Shown here in pieces: positions 45,784-55,233 of a stretch of 64,000 nt of DNA (within the stretch, counting starts at the first letter, position 1; every line of letters begins with the position of its first letter). The stretch is from assembly GCA_027488815.1 (NCBI GenBank), contig JAIYAX010000005.1, positions 62,001 through 126,000 of the forward strand, read 5' to 3'. This stretch comes from Cytophagaceae bacterium. Its GTDB lineage: Bacteria > Bacteroidota > Bacteroidia > Cytophagales > JAIYAX01. The notes beneath the pieces are model-generated. The model ran no database searches and had not been told where the DNA came from. It saw only the letters and a list, made by a program, of their open reading frames with translations. The position numbers and the translations under genes are program-made.

Positions 45784-47223
45784 ATGGCCAAGCTGAAGAA
45801 TATCATTAAGCAGTTGTCTGACACTGACTATCAAAAGATACATGACTCTCTGATAGAGCATAACGCCGATAAATCAGCCCAATTGCTTAAGTCCATGCGT
45901 GAAAAGCAGATGTCTGATGCTAAAATCATGGAGGAATTGGATGTAAATACCAATGCTTATTATACCCTCAGGTCAAGACTCAATCAGAAGATAGAAGAGT
46001 ATCTGCTCCAACAAATGGAGAACCCCAGAACGGATCTTTTGAAAAAAGTAGCCAATATCAATGAAATCGTTTTTACTAAAAAGAGCGCTATAGCCGCAGC
46101 CACACTCAAAAAGCTGGAGAAGGAGCTTCTCGATTATGATCTGGCGAATGAGCTTACCATCGTTTACAAGAACCTTAAGAAATTAAACCTCAATTCACCT
46201 GACTATTTCAGCTATTCGCAGCTATACAACAGGCATGTAGCCTATATGCTAGCTGTGGATAAGGCAGAGGATATACTTGCTGAATTCTTTAAAAAATATG
46301 GCAACTATTTTCTGACTGAAAATGCAGGGGATAAAATTGCTCTTTCCATCCTGAAGGATGAGATTACCAATATTAGCCAATTGTATAAGTCACATAGGCT
46401 TTATGTATATCAGAGCTGCCTTCATATCTTCCATAGGTTGTTTGTGGATGCCGATGACTCCCAACAGGAAGATGAAGAGCCTATCGAGGATATACTTAAT
46501 AATGTGCAGCGAATTTTTGAACAATACTACCTGGATAGCATTTACTACCACTTGAAGTTGGTGTTTGAGTTTTTGAAACTGGAGTATTACAGTTATTACA
46601 AGGTTTACCGCAAAGCAGAGCGCTATTATGAAGAGATGAACAACGAGGCTTCAACTGTATTAACCAATTTTGCTCAGTTTACTTTTCCTGCACAGTTTTT
46701 AATCACCAAATTGCAACGAAGTCTTCGTATGAGCACTCAGCAAGAATTGTATGAGGAAAATATCGAGCTATTTGAAGATTTTGAATCAAGTACTCTTGAC
46801 GCCCCAAGACACATCATTTATGTGCTTTACAGAGCCGTAAGTTGTTACTATGCTTCTAAGTATGACGAAGCTGCCCGTTGGATCAACATCTTACTTAATG
46901 AAATGAGCTTGAAAAAATATCCTCAGGCCTTCATCGAGATCAAGTCAATCCTTGCATTGCAATATTGTTTGCTCAATGATTTCGATTTGTTTAACCAACA
47001 CATCAACAGTATCCAAAGGCAGGTAAGGTTGATGGGCAAAGATTCCTGCGATCACATCATTGTATTTACCAAGATCCTGAAAACTTCACTAAGCGAAAGT
47101 AGTCGTACAAAAGGTGCCAAGATCAAGCAATTGGTGGAACGATACAATGGCATAAAAAAACCTGCCTTTTCAGTAGGCAGGTTCATCAAACTGGATGAGG
47201 ATTTTGTAAGCAGGCTTAGTTAA
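45784..47223 (+). CDS. Conserved-looking helical protein of unknown function, 479 aa
   Basis: Long ORF; N-terminal HTH-like segment (MSDAKIMEELDVNTNAYYTLRSRLNQKI) and TPR-like helices; no recognised family. Confidence 0.75.
   Translation: MAKLKNIIKQLSDTDYQKIHDSLIEHNADKSAQLLKSMREKQMSDAKIMEELDVNTNAYYTLRSRLNQKIEEYLLQQMENPRTDLLKKVANINEIVFTKKSAIAAATLKKLEKELLDYDLANELTIVYKNLKKLNLNSPDYFSYSQLYNRHVAYMLAVDKAEDILAEFFKKYGNYFLTENAGDKIALSILKDEITNISQLYKSHRLYVYQSCLHIFHRLFVDADDSQQEDEEPIEDILNNVQRIFEQYYLDSIYYHLKLVFEFLKLEYYSYYKVYRKAERYYEEMNNEASTVLTNFAQFTFPAQFLITKLQRSLRMSTQQELYEENIELFEDFESSTLDAPRHIIYVLYRAVSCYYASKYDEAARWINILLNEMSLKKYPQAFIEIKSILALQYCLLNDFDLFNQHINSIQRQVRLMGKDSCDHIIVFTKILKTSLSESSRTKGAKIKQLVERYNGIKKPAFSVGRFIKLDEDFVSRLS
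47153..47183 (-). terminator. Intrinsic terminator for the minus-strand response regulator, embedded in the opposing CDS
   Basis: Minus strand: AACCTGCC-TACTGAAAA-GGCAGGTT-TTTTT. Confidence 0.7.
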
Positions 47224-47633
47224 GCCTTTTTAAGATTTTCCAGATTATCAGAAGTAAGAGGCTTATTTAGATACAGCTGTACGTAAGGGTATTTTTTTGC
47301 CCGGTTTACATCCTGAGGATTGATGGAGGAGGTGAGCATCACAATACGACAGTGTTTTTTAGTCTTTTCGGTCAGTTTTTCAAACTCTTCCAAAAACTGA
47401 AAACCATCCATCAGAGGCATATCGATATCTAAAAAGATCATATCGGGGAGCATGGTGCTGTCTTTCACTTTCTCAACATTCCGTAAAAACTCTATAGCAC
47501 TTTTGGCCCCTGTGTGTGAAAAGATGTGCTTACTAAGCGACGCAGATTCAATCATTTTTTGATTGATGAGATTATCAATCTCATTGTCATCAATTAGCAT
47601 GACAGAGTTGTATTTGAATTGATCAGTTGCCAT
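47220..47633 (-). CDS. Single-domain response regulator
   Basis: VMLIDDNEIDNLINQKMIE, IFLDIDMPLMDGFQFLEEF, VMLTSS, LNKPLT. Confidence 0.92.
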   Translation of the reverse strand: MATDQFKYNSVMLIDDNEIDNLINQKMIESASLSKHIFSHTGAKSAIEFLRNVEKVKDSTMLPDMIFLDIDMPLMDGFQFLEEFEKLTEKTKKHCRIVMLTSSINPQDVNRAKKYPYVQLYLNKPLTSDNLENLKKA

Positions 47634-47665
47634 GTGCCTGTATTGTTTCGATAAACTGTTGATTG

Positions 47666-49237
47666 TTAAATTTCAAATTGAATGCCTTGAGCTAGAGGTA
47701 GTTCAAGACTATAATTGATGGTATTGGTTTGTCTTCTCATATAGCTTTTCCAAGCATCTGATCCGCTTTCTCTACCTCCTCCGGTTTCTTTTTCTCCCCC
47801 GAAAGCGCCACCTATTTCTGCGCCAGAGGTTCCAATGTTCACATTTGCAATACCGCAATCAGATCCTGAAGCGGCTAAAAACCGCTCTGCTTCTAAAAGA
47901 TGATTGGTGAAGATGGAAGAAGAAAGACCTTGCTTGACATCGTTTTGAATGGCAATAGCTTCCGTAACCTCTCCTTTGTACGGGATAAGGTAGAGAATAG
48001 GAGCAAAGGTTTCTTCTTGTACCATATGGTAGTGGTTTTGAGCCTCAATGATGGCCGGCACCACATAATTACCATTGGTGAATGGCTCACCTTCCAATAC
48101 TGTGCCACCAAAGAGGAGTTTGCCTCCCTCCAGTAAAACAGAACTGATTGCATTTTTAAACAATTCAACGGCATCTTTATCGATAAGTGGTCCGACTAGC
48201 GTACTCTTATCCATTGGGTTGCCGATAGGAATATGGTCATAAACGGCTAAAAGACTCTTTTTCACATCTTCGTAGATATCCTCATGTACGATCAGTCTTC
48301 GTGTGGTGGTGCATCGTTGCCCTGTGGTTCCTACGGCTCCAAATACAACCGCTCGCAAAGCAAGATCGATATTGGCATTAGGTGTTATGATGATGGCGTT
48401 ATTTCCGCCTAGTTCCAGTAAAGCTCTTCCCAGTCTTGCTCCTACAGCAGCTCCCACTTTTTTACCCATTCGTGTAGAGCCTGTTGCTGAAACAAGTGGA
48501 ATTCTTGTGTCGGCGGCCATCAGGGCACCAACACTTCCATCTCCGATGATCAAATTGAATATTCCCTCAGGAAGGCTGTTCTTTTTCAAAACTTCAGCTA
48601 CAATCTGCTGACAAGCGATGGCTGTAAGAGGAGTTTTTTCTGATGGCTTCCAAATGCAAACATCACCACAAACAGCAGCCAGCATAGCGTTCCATGACCA
48701 AACGGCCACCGGAAAATTGAAAGCGGAGATGATGGCAACCGGTCCGATAGGATGCCATTGTTCATACATCCTGTGCTCCGGGCGCTCCGAATGCATGGTC
48801 AAACCATGCAATTGTCTGGAAAGACCAACTGCAAAATCGCAAATATCAATCATCTCCTGCACTTCACCCTGGCCCTCCTGATAGATCTTGCCCATTTCAA
48901 AGGTTACTAACCTTGAAAGGTTTTCCTTGTTCTCTCTTAACTTATTGCCAATTTGTCTTACAATCTCTCCCCTTTTTGGAGCTGGCACTTTGCTCCAGAC
49001 CTTAAAAGCTTCAATGGCTTTAGCTACTACAAGGTTATAGTCTTCCTCATTGGCCAGATAAACTGAGGCCATTTTAGTACCATCAATAGGGGAATTAATG
49101 GTTTTTATTTCCCGTCCTTCATTTACTTTATTCCATTGCTGACCAGTGCTGTAGCTGGGATTAATTTGCGCAACATTTAAAGTACGCAAAACATCTGTAA
49201 GCAGGTCATTTTTAAAGATTTTTGGAAGGGTGCTCAT
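47666..49237 (-). CDS. Aldehyde dehydrogenase, ALDH7/AmaB-like (alpha-aminoadipic semialdehyde dehydrogenase type)
   Basis: GPVAIISAFNFPVAVWSWNAMLAAVCGD, LELGGNNAIIITPNA, GQRCTTTRRLIVHE, GGAFGGEKETGGGRESGSDAWKSYMRR. Confidence 0.9.
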   Translation of the reverse strand: MSTLPKIFKNDLLTDVLRTLNVAQINPSYSTGQQWNKVNEGREIKTINSPIDGTKMASVYLANEEDYNLVVAKAIEAFKVWSKVPAPKRGEIVRQIGNKLRENKENLSRLVTFEMGKIYQEGQGEVQEMIDICDFAVGLSRQLHGLTMHSERPEHRMYEQWHPIGPVAIISAFNFPVAVWSWNAMLAAVCGDVCIWKPSEKTPLTAIACQQIVAEVLKKNSLPEGIFNLIIGDGSVGALMAADTRIPLVSATGSTRMGKKVGAAVGARLGRALLELGGNNAIIITPNANIDLALRAVVFGAVGTTGQRCTTTRRLIVHEDIYEDVKKSLLAVYDHIPIGNPMDKSTLVGPLIDKDAVELFKNAISSVLLEGGKLLFGGTVLEGEPFTNGNYVVPAIIEAQNHYHMVQEETFAPILYLIPYKGEVTEAIAIQNDVKQGLSSSIFTNHLLEAERFLAASGSDCGIANVNIGTSGAEIGGAFGGEKETGGGRESGSDAWKSYMRRQTNTINYSLELPLAQGIQFEI

Positions 49238-49324
49238 GTACGGAGAGGATAGTTGACAAAGGTAAAAAAAAACCTAAAGGCCACAGATTGAATTCAATGA
49301 TGGTGATAAAAGATGCAAGGCATA

Positions 49325-49356
49325 AAACAAAGAAAGGAGACCCAGATCTCCTTTTT
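49325..49356 (-). terminator. Terminator downstream of the DegP/HtrA gene
   Basis: AAAGGAGA-CCCAGA-TCTCCTTT perfect stem flanked by A/T tracts. Confidence 0.7.
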
Positions 49357-49379
49357 GATTAGTCATATTGGACGAAAAC

Positions 49380-50876
49380 TTACCAGCCCAGGGCGTAGTA
49401 GGCTTTTTCTCCGTTAGGATACAGCCCTTCGATCAGTAAGCCTCCTGTCTTATTAGAAAGTATACTTTCAAGGTCAGAGGGCTTGTTTATTTTACGTTTG
49501 TCTACGGAAGTGATGATAAAACCTTCCTTGATGTTGGTATCATCCTTAATTTTTCCAGATAGTATTTTACTGATTTTTACTCCTGAGTCGATTTTCATCG
49601 CTTTTTTCTCAATCTCACTCAGTTCCATCAGCTCTACTCCCAATGCTTTGTTAAGAACAACTGGTTGTTTCTTGGATGGAGCAGTTTCTCCTCTTATGTT
49701 TTTAAGGGTTGCGCTGAGGGTTTTTTCTTTGCCATTTCTGATTACCGTCACGCTGATCTTATCACCGGGGCGATTTCTTGCCACCAACTCCTGAAGTTCA
49801 GAAGTGGAAGCAATGGATTTATCTCCAAGTTTCACTATCACATCACCTTCAGCGATGCCGGCGGCCTCAGCGGCACCGCCTTCATTTACCTTGGCTACAT
49901 ACACTCCCTCGGTCACTTTCAGTCCTTTCTCTTCGGCCATTTTGCCGTCGACATCCTGAATTTGTATGCCAAGTAATGCCCTTTGAACCTCACCGTATTT
50001 GAGTAAGTCTTCCACTACTTTTTGTGCCAGGCTGATGGGCACAGCAAAAGAGTAGCCCTGATAGCTTCCATTGCGGGTGGCTATGGCAGTATTGATGCCA
50101 ATCAATTCCCCATTCAAATTGACCAGTGCTCCTCCTGAGTTGCCGGGGTTTACTGCAGCATCCGTTTGGATAAATGCCTCAATCGCCAGTTGGTTTTCCT
50201 GTGACCTGAGTATATCAATGTTTCTTGCTTTGGCACTTACAATACCGGCTGTCACAGTGGATGTAAGGTCGAAAGGGTTACCAATGGCGAGTACCCATTC
50301 ACCCACCCTGAGTTTATCACTGTCACCAAATTTGACAAATGGTAATCCTTTGGCCTCTATTTTTAGAAGGGCCAGATCAGTTGTAGGGTCTGTTCCTATT
50401 ACTTTAGCTTCAAGGATTCGTTTATCATCCAATACCACTTCAAGTGTTGATGCCTCCTTGATCACGTGGTAATTGGTGACCACATAGCCGTCTTCACTCA
50501 AAATAACACCTGAACCGGAAGAAAAAACAGGCCCCTGATTTGGGAACTGATGAAAACCATTTGGCGCTTCACCAAAGAACTCACGCATGATATCCTCTTG
50601 TGATCGGCCTGAAGCAGTGCTGCGGCTGTTCATCGTGGTTTTGATATGCACCACTGCGGGAGTAACCAGTTCAGCAGCTCTGATGAAATTGAGACCTTCC
50701 GGCACTATGATGTCAGTTTTATCATAGCTTGAAAGTTTTACGTTATTGTTTTGCTGAAAGCTTTGGGTGCCTTCTGATTTGTTTGAATGGGTGTAGAGCA
50801 GCACTCCAGCTACCAATAGGGCACTGAGCATAGCAGAAAGCATTATGCCCAGGAAAAATTGACGTGTACTGATCAT
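49380..50876 (-). CDS. Do/DegP-family periplasmic serine endoprotease with PDZ domains
   Basis: TNYHVI, TTDLALL, GNSGGALVN catalytic triad contexts; PDZ LLGIQIQDVDGK.... Confidence 0.93.
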   Translation of the reverse strand: MISTRQFFLGIMLSAMLSALLVAGVLLYTHSNKSEGTQSFQQNNNVKLSSYDKTDIIVPEGLNFIRAAELVTPAVVHIKTTMNSRSTASGRSQEDIMREFFGEAPNGFHQFPNQGPVFSSGSGVILSEDGYVVTNYHVIKEASTLEVVLDDKRILEAKVIGTDPTTDLALLKIEAKGLPFVKFGDSDKLRVGEWVLAIGNPFDLTSTVTAGIVSAKARNIDILRSQENQLAIEAFIQTDAAVNPGNSGGALVNLNGELIGINTAIATRNGSYQGYSFAVPISLAQKVVEDLLKYGEVQRALLGIQIQDVDGKMAEEKGLKVTEGVYVAKVNEGGAAEAAGIAEGDVIVKLGDKSIASTSELQELVARNRPGDKISVTVIRNGKEKTLSATLKNIRGETAPSKKQPVVLNKALGVELMELSEIEKKAMKIDSGVKISKILSGKIKDDTNIKEGFIITSVDKRKINKPSDLESILSNKTGGLLIEGLYPNGEKAYYALGW

Positions 50877-51080
50877 CTCGACTTAGTTTTTCATTAATGA
50901 ACCTCCTTTTATGGACAAGTTTTTTGCCAATTCAGTTCAGCAGGTCGTTTTGTCAGCGAGATTTTGATGAAAGGTAGGTGGTGGTATTGAATGGGGAATA
51001 ATCACTTTCAAATTATTTGAAGGCAGTTCAAAAAAAGGTTTGTAATGAATTTTGAGCATTTCTATATTTGCAGCCCAAAT

Positions 51081-51154
51081 TCCTCCTTAGCTCAGTTGGT
51101 TAGAGCACATGACTGTTAATCATGGGGTCCCTGGTTCAAGCCCAGGAGGGGGAG
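51081..51154 (+). tRNA. tRNA-Asn (anticodon GTT)
   Basis: TCCTCCT...AGGGGGA acceptor, D-arm CTCAGTTGGTTAGAG, anticodon loop CTGTTAA, T-arm CCTGG-TTCAAGC-CCAGG; CCA not encoded. Confidence 0.95.
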
Positions 51155-51155
51155 C

Positions 51156-51185
51156 AAAAAGCCCTGAGAGATCAGGGCTTTTTTT
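51156..51185 (+). terminator. Terminator after tRNA-Asn
   Basis: AAAAAGCCCTGA-GAGA-TCAGGGCTTTTTTT. Confidence 0.85.
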
Positions 51186-51448
51186 CCATTCAAGCAGGTA
51201 GCCTAAATACTTCAGATAGTTGGATCTGCACCTTGTTTTTGTTAAGTCCCAGTCCTTATCTAAAGTTTGGGATAGTAGGGATAGTTGACTAAGTGATTAC
51301 GAACATACTAGTTAACTATAAAACGAATCGCTCTTTTCTAGTTTACATTTTAGTAGTTAGCTCCCAAGAAAGCAGAGGCCAAACATAGAAAATATTCGAC
51401 GCAAGATCAATACAGCGTAAATTTTTGCTAATCGTGTTTGAGGAAATA

Positions 51449-52774
51449 CTAAGAAGAAATTGCCATATCCTTTTTCAACTTCACATACTCCAGCATCATG
51501 AGCAAGCCACAAGTATAAAGTGGTAAAAAGGGGATTTTGTAACGTACCAGCGTACCAAAATTGAAAGAATTCAGCCCCACAGCCACAGCAAACAATAATG
51601 TAAAGCTAAAGCAAAACAGTAGAAATGGCCGGCCCAAAGCCAGTACAAAAAACTGCCAGGGACCCACTCTAATCAGGCAATAAAGCAACAATAATAAGAG
51701 AAACAAGCTTTCAAGGGCGGAGATAAGCATGATGGGGTTTCTTACTTCCCAAACATAAGGCCTGAAAAGGGATACCACCAATGCTGATGGGGCTAGTGAG
51801 AGCATACTACTTAATGAGCCATCCAATTCCCCTAAATAATAGGCACTTCCACCCTCAAGCACGCTTTGACTGTAGAGGTACTCCGCATTTATTTTGGTCA
51901 GCTGACCTATTTTTTCAAGGTCATACTTCCTATGGCCACTTGTGATTTGAGAGCCCACATAGGCAGAAAGCACTCCTAAACCTATAAATGCTGGCTTTAG
52001 CAACCATCGAAGCACTTTGTTTCTGATCATTCGGTTATTTTCCAAAATAATCCAAAATAAAGCTGGTGGTAAAAATGATAGTAAGATGTAGACCCTTACC
52101 TGGAATAACAGCCATACAGAGAGCAATATGGCAAGGCTGGCGCCGATGATGTTTCGCTTTTCAACAAATAGAAAATAAAACCCATAGATCAACCAACCAA
52201 GAGCGCCTATTCCCAGGGTGTCTTTCATCAGGCCGGAGCCCCAGAAAAATACTGAAGGCACAAAAAAAACGGCAATGGCCATCGTTTTTTCGGTCCCCGG
52301 AAACAGCCTTACAAATGAAGTGTACATCGCCCAAAGCCCCGAAAAAGAAATTACTGCAAACAGTACCGCAATCGAACTGTAGGTATTGAAGCAAATCAGT
52401 CCCAACAGAGCAGACATTCGCACGACAAACATCTCTGAAGGAGCGTTCCACCAATACAAATAGGGCAGGAGTGGGGCGATATGCTCATCAACCGGCTGAT
52501 GGATGAAATAGAGTTTGAAAAAGGATAGAGGTGCTCGGAAGAACAGATCGTACAACAAAGTCCCTTGCTGATAATAATTGAACGTATCACCTCCTCCATA
52601 ATAAAACTGATAAATGATGCCAAGCGAAAGAGCTCCGCCGACTTTGATCAACAGCCCGGGAATAAAATAAACCGAACTTTCTTCTGTGCTTACCCGCTTT
52701 TTGACCAGTACTGCCAGAGAATAAACCAAAAGTAGCAGTATTGGGGTGACCAATAAATCAGCAAATCCCATCAT
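51449..52774 (-). CDS. Polytopic membrane protein of unknown function, possibly GT-C-like
   Basis: 441 aa with many TM segments; YYGGGDTFNYYQQGTLLYDLFF..., FFVPSVFFWGSGLMKDTLG. Confidence 0.75.
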   Translation of the reverse strand: MMGFADLLVTPILLLLVYSLAVLVKKRVSTEESSVYFIPGLLIKVGGALSLGIIYQFYYGGGDTFNYYQQGTLLYDLFFRAPLSFFKLYFIHQPVDEHIAPLLPYLYWWNAPSEMFVVRMSALLGLICFNTYSSIAVLFAVISFSGLWAMYTSFVRLFPGTEKTMAIAVFFVPSVFFWGSGLMKDTLGIGALGWLIYGFYFLFVEKRNIIGASLAILLSVWLLFQVRVYILLSFLPPALFWIILENNRMIRNKVLRWLLKPAFIGLGVLSAYVGSQITSGHRKYDLEKIGQLTKINAEYLYSQSVLEGGSAYYLGELDGSLSSMLSLAPSALVVSLFRPYVWEVRNPIMLISALESLFLLLLLLYCLIRVGPWQFFVLALGRPFLLFCFSFTLLFAVAVGLNSFNFGTLVRYKIPFLPLYTCGLLMMLEYVKLKKDMAISS

Positions 52775-52863
52775 GAATGCTTAATCACCAAATAATATTT
52801 TGGAAATACACCTTTAAAAGTAAATATTTGTTTATGAATTAAAACATCTCTTTTCATCATACC

Positions 52864-53340
52864 ATGGCAAGCATAAAACTAGACCCTACCGACAAGAAAA
52901 TTCTGAAAATACTTCAGGAGGATGCGAAAATAACCAATGCTCAACTCTCGAAAGAGATTGGCCTATCACCTGCACCGACACTTGAGCGGGTAAAGAAACT
53001 GGAAACCTCCGGGATCATCAAAAGTTATCATGCTAAACTTGACAATGATAAAATAGGACTCGGGGTAACGACTTATATCACTGTGCACCTTGACAGCCAT
53101 AAGAAAAACGATCTCTTTGGCTTTGTGGAGTCGATCAAATCTATAGATGAGATCATCGAGTGCCATCATGTGACTGGAAACGGTGATTTCTTGCTCAAGG
53201 TCGTAGCCAAAGATATCAGCAGCTATCAGAAGTTTATTTTGGAAAAGCTGAGCAGCCTCGATGGAGTAGCCAATACACAAACTATGGTGGTGCTGGCGAC
53301 TTACAAAGAGAGTCATTCTATTCCTCTACCACAGGTTTAA
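52864..53340 (+). CDS. Lrp/AsnC family transcriptional regulator
   Basis: LDPTDKKILKILQEDAKITNAQLSKEIGLSPAPTLERVKKLETSGIIKSYHAKLD. Confidence 0.93.
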   Translation: MASIKLDPTDKKILKILQEDAKITNAQLSKEIGLSPAPTLERVKKLETSGIIKSYHAKLDNDKIGLGVTTYITVHLDSHKKNDLFGFVESIKSIDEIIECHHVTGNGDFLLKVVAKDISSYQKFILEKLSSLDGVANTQTMVVLATYKESHSIPLPQV

Positions 53341-54544
53341 GTTTCTTAAGCTTTTTGCGTTTGTTGTTTTTGAAGAAGTCTTTGGCATCTTCGTAAACGG
53401 GGCTTTCTTTTTCTTTGCTGTCGATGATTTTCTGGTAGCAGATCATGGCTTGAAAAAGATTACCTTCCTCTTCATACAGTTTTCCCAGATAGCTTAAGGC
53501 ATACAAGTAATAACCTGCTTTAGTGGACTTGGACTGCTCAGAAAACAGAACCGTTTGCTTGTAATAGCTTTTGGATAGTTGGTTGTTTCTATATAGGTTT
53601 TTTTGAATGAAACCCAGGAAAAAGCTGGCGTATCTGCCGCTCACCGCCTCATAGCCCATATAGCCTGAATCCAGCTTTCGCAATATTTCAGTAGAGACAC
53701 GCTCGCAGTCATACAGGCGACCCTCCGTAAATAGCATTCGGGCAAAATACCTTTGGAAATAGGCATTATCCGTATAGGTTTTAGCAAGATAGGATGAAAT
53801 TTCTAAGGCCTCGGCTGGTTTTTTTTCGTCAGAGGCCAATATCTTCATCAAGAAAATCTGGGCCTCAGTACGGGTGTAGAAGGCATTTTGAGCCACTTCT
53901 CTAAGTTGCTTCAACCCCAGAGCTTTGTCACCTTTGGGGAAAAAAGCCACCACAGGCCTTAGCATCACATAGTTTTCAGGCACCCAAACGGAATAGTAAT
54001 TATAGAGTGCCTCTCCGAAAAGAAACTCAGGACTTAGGGCATGATTACCCCGGCTGTCATTCATGTATTTTACTGAAAGTCTGCCCGCAAATGTCGCTTT
54101 CCTCCAGTTTTTTCGATCCGAATAAAGCCTTCCTTTAAAACCATAAGCAGCCGCAAGGAAAAACAAGGCTTCATGATTCTTTTCATTTTTTGACAAGAGC
54201 TCCTCTGAAAAATAGATTGATGTATCGAGGTAGGATATAAAGCGGTCATCAAACTCTTCTATTTCAGGATTGGGTACGATCTTCCACCATTCGCTGAGCG
54301 CCAGTAAAAAGTACGGTAGCGGGTGACGGGGAAACTGTTGCCTGAGCCATCTGAATTGACGCTCAGCCCTGGGGAATTTAAAATTGTACAGATCGTTCAC
54401 CGCCTGTGTAGCATCGAGCTGTACCTGCATATCGGTGAGGATATACTTTAGCGTATCAGTAGGAGTAGCTGACTGTGCAGTAGCCTCATGGCTAAAGTTT
54501 ATACACAGACAGAGCAGAACTAACGCAAAAGTCTTTTTATTCAA
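53318..54544 (-). CDS. Secreted TPR-like protein
   Basis: Signal peptide; helical repeats (AEALEISSYLAKTYTDNAYFQRYFARMLFTEGRLYDCE, YALSYLGKLYEEEGNLFQAMICYQKI). Confidence 0.75.
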   Translation of the reverse strand: MNKKTFALVLLCLCINFSHEATAQSATPTDTLKYILTDMQVQLDATQAVNDLYNFKFPRAERQFRWLRQQFPRHPLPYFLLALSEWWKIVPNPEIEEFDDRFISYLDTSIYFSEELLSKNEKNHEALFFLAAAYGFKGRLYSDRKNWRKATFAGRLSVKYMNDSRGNHALSPEFLFGEALYNYYSVWVPENYVMLRPVVAFFPKGDKALGLKQLREVAQNAFYTRTEAQIFLMKILASDEKKPAEALEISSYLAKTYTDNAYFQRYFARMLFTEGRLYDCERVSTEILRKLDSGYMGYEAVSGRYASFFLGFIQKNLYRNNQLSKSYYKQTVLFSEQSKSTKAGYYLYALSYLGKLYEEEGNLFQAMICYQKIIDSKEKESPVYEDAKDFFKNNKRKKLKKLKPVVEE

Positions 54545-54593
54545 GGCCAGAATTTGCTAACTCCCAAAAATAGGACAGTTTTTTACAACGTAG

Positions 54594-55232
54594 CTAAACA
54601 TCCAGTATTGCCAATTGCTGTGCTTTGATCAGCAGTTCTATGGAGTTACTCACTTTTAGTTTTTTGAAAAGATTACTGCGGTGACTCTCAACAGTACGGT
54701 AAGAAATGTGGAGGATGTCAGCAATCTGATGCGAAGTATGACCCTTGCTGATCAGCCTGATGATCTCCACTTCTCTGCTGGTGACTTTGTAGGGTTGGTT
54801 TTCCTGGTTGTAGCTTTGGGCATAGGCTCTGGCTAATTGCCTGGACAGCGAGGAAGAAATGTAAACCTCTCCTGCCATCACATGCTCCAAAGCAGATAAA
54901 AGCTCTTTGCCTCCTTCACTTTTTAGAACAAAACCTTTGGCATTGAGCTCTAGGCAGCGCTTGAGGTAGGTAGGGTCATCGTGCATGCTGAGGACCAGAA
55001 TTCGGGTATCCGTCTTGTGTCTGGTAAAGTGCTTGAGTAAGTCGATGCCACTTTCATCGCCAAGGCTAATGTCCAGCAAGGCAAGGTCAGGCTTTGATTT
55101 TTCGATCAGTTGGATGGCAGCCGCTAGGTTAGAAGCCTCTCCACATACCTCAAGATCGGATTGCTGGGCAAGAAAAAGCTTAATCCCTTCCCTAAAAATC
55201 TCATGGTCATCAATCAGCACTATCTTTTTCAT
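54594..55232 (-). CDS. NarL/LuxR-type response regulator
   Basis: MKKIVLIDDHEIFREGIK, LALLDISLGDESGIDLL, VTSREVEIIRLISKGHTSHQIADILHISYRTVESHRSNLFKKL; start moved to the internal Met. Confidence 0.93.
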   Translation of the reverse strand: MKKIVLIDDHEIFREGIKLFLAQQSDLEVCGEASNLAAAIQLIEKSKPDLALLDISLGDESGIDLLKHFTRHKTDTRILVLSMHDDPTYLKRCLELNAKGFVLKSEGGKELLSALEHVMAGEVYISSSLSRQLARAYAQSYNQENQPYKVTSREVEIIRLISKGHTSHQIADILHISYRTVESHRSNLFKKLKVSNSIELLIKAQQLAILDV

Positions 55233-55233
55233 T

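Noticed and set aside
49483-50472. Plus-strand ORFs across the DegP/HtrA gene
   Set aside because: Antisense to a gene with intact catalytic motifs; no recognisable protein features.
51186-51448. Possible integration site remnant next to tRNA-Asn
   Set aside because: No integrase, no duplicated tRNA 3' end and no direct repeat seen; the region looks like plain intergenic DNA after the terminator.
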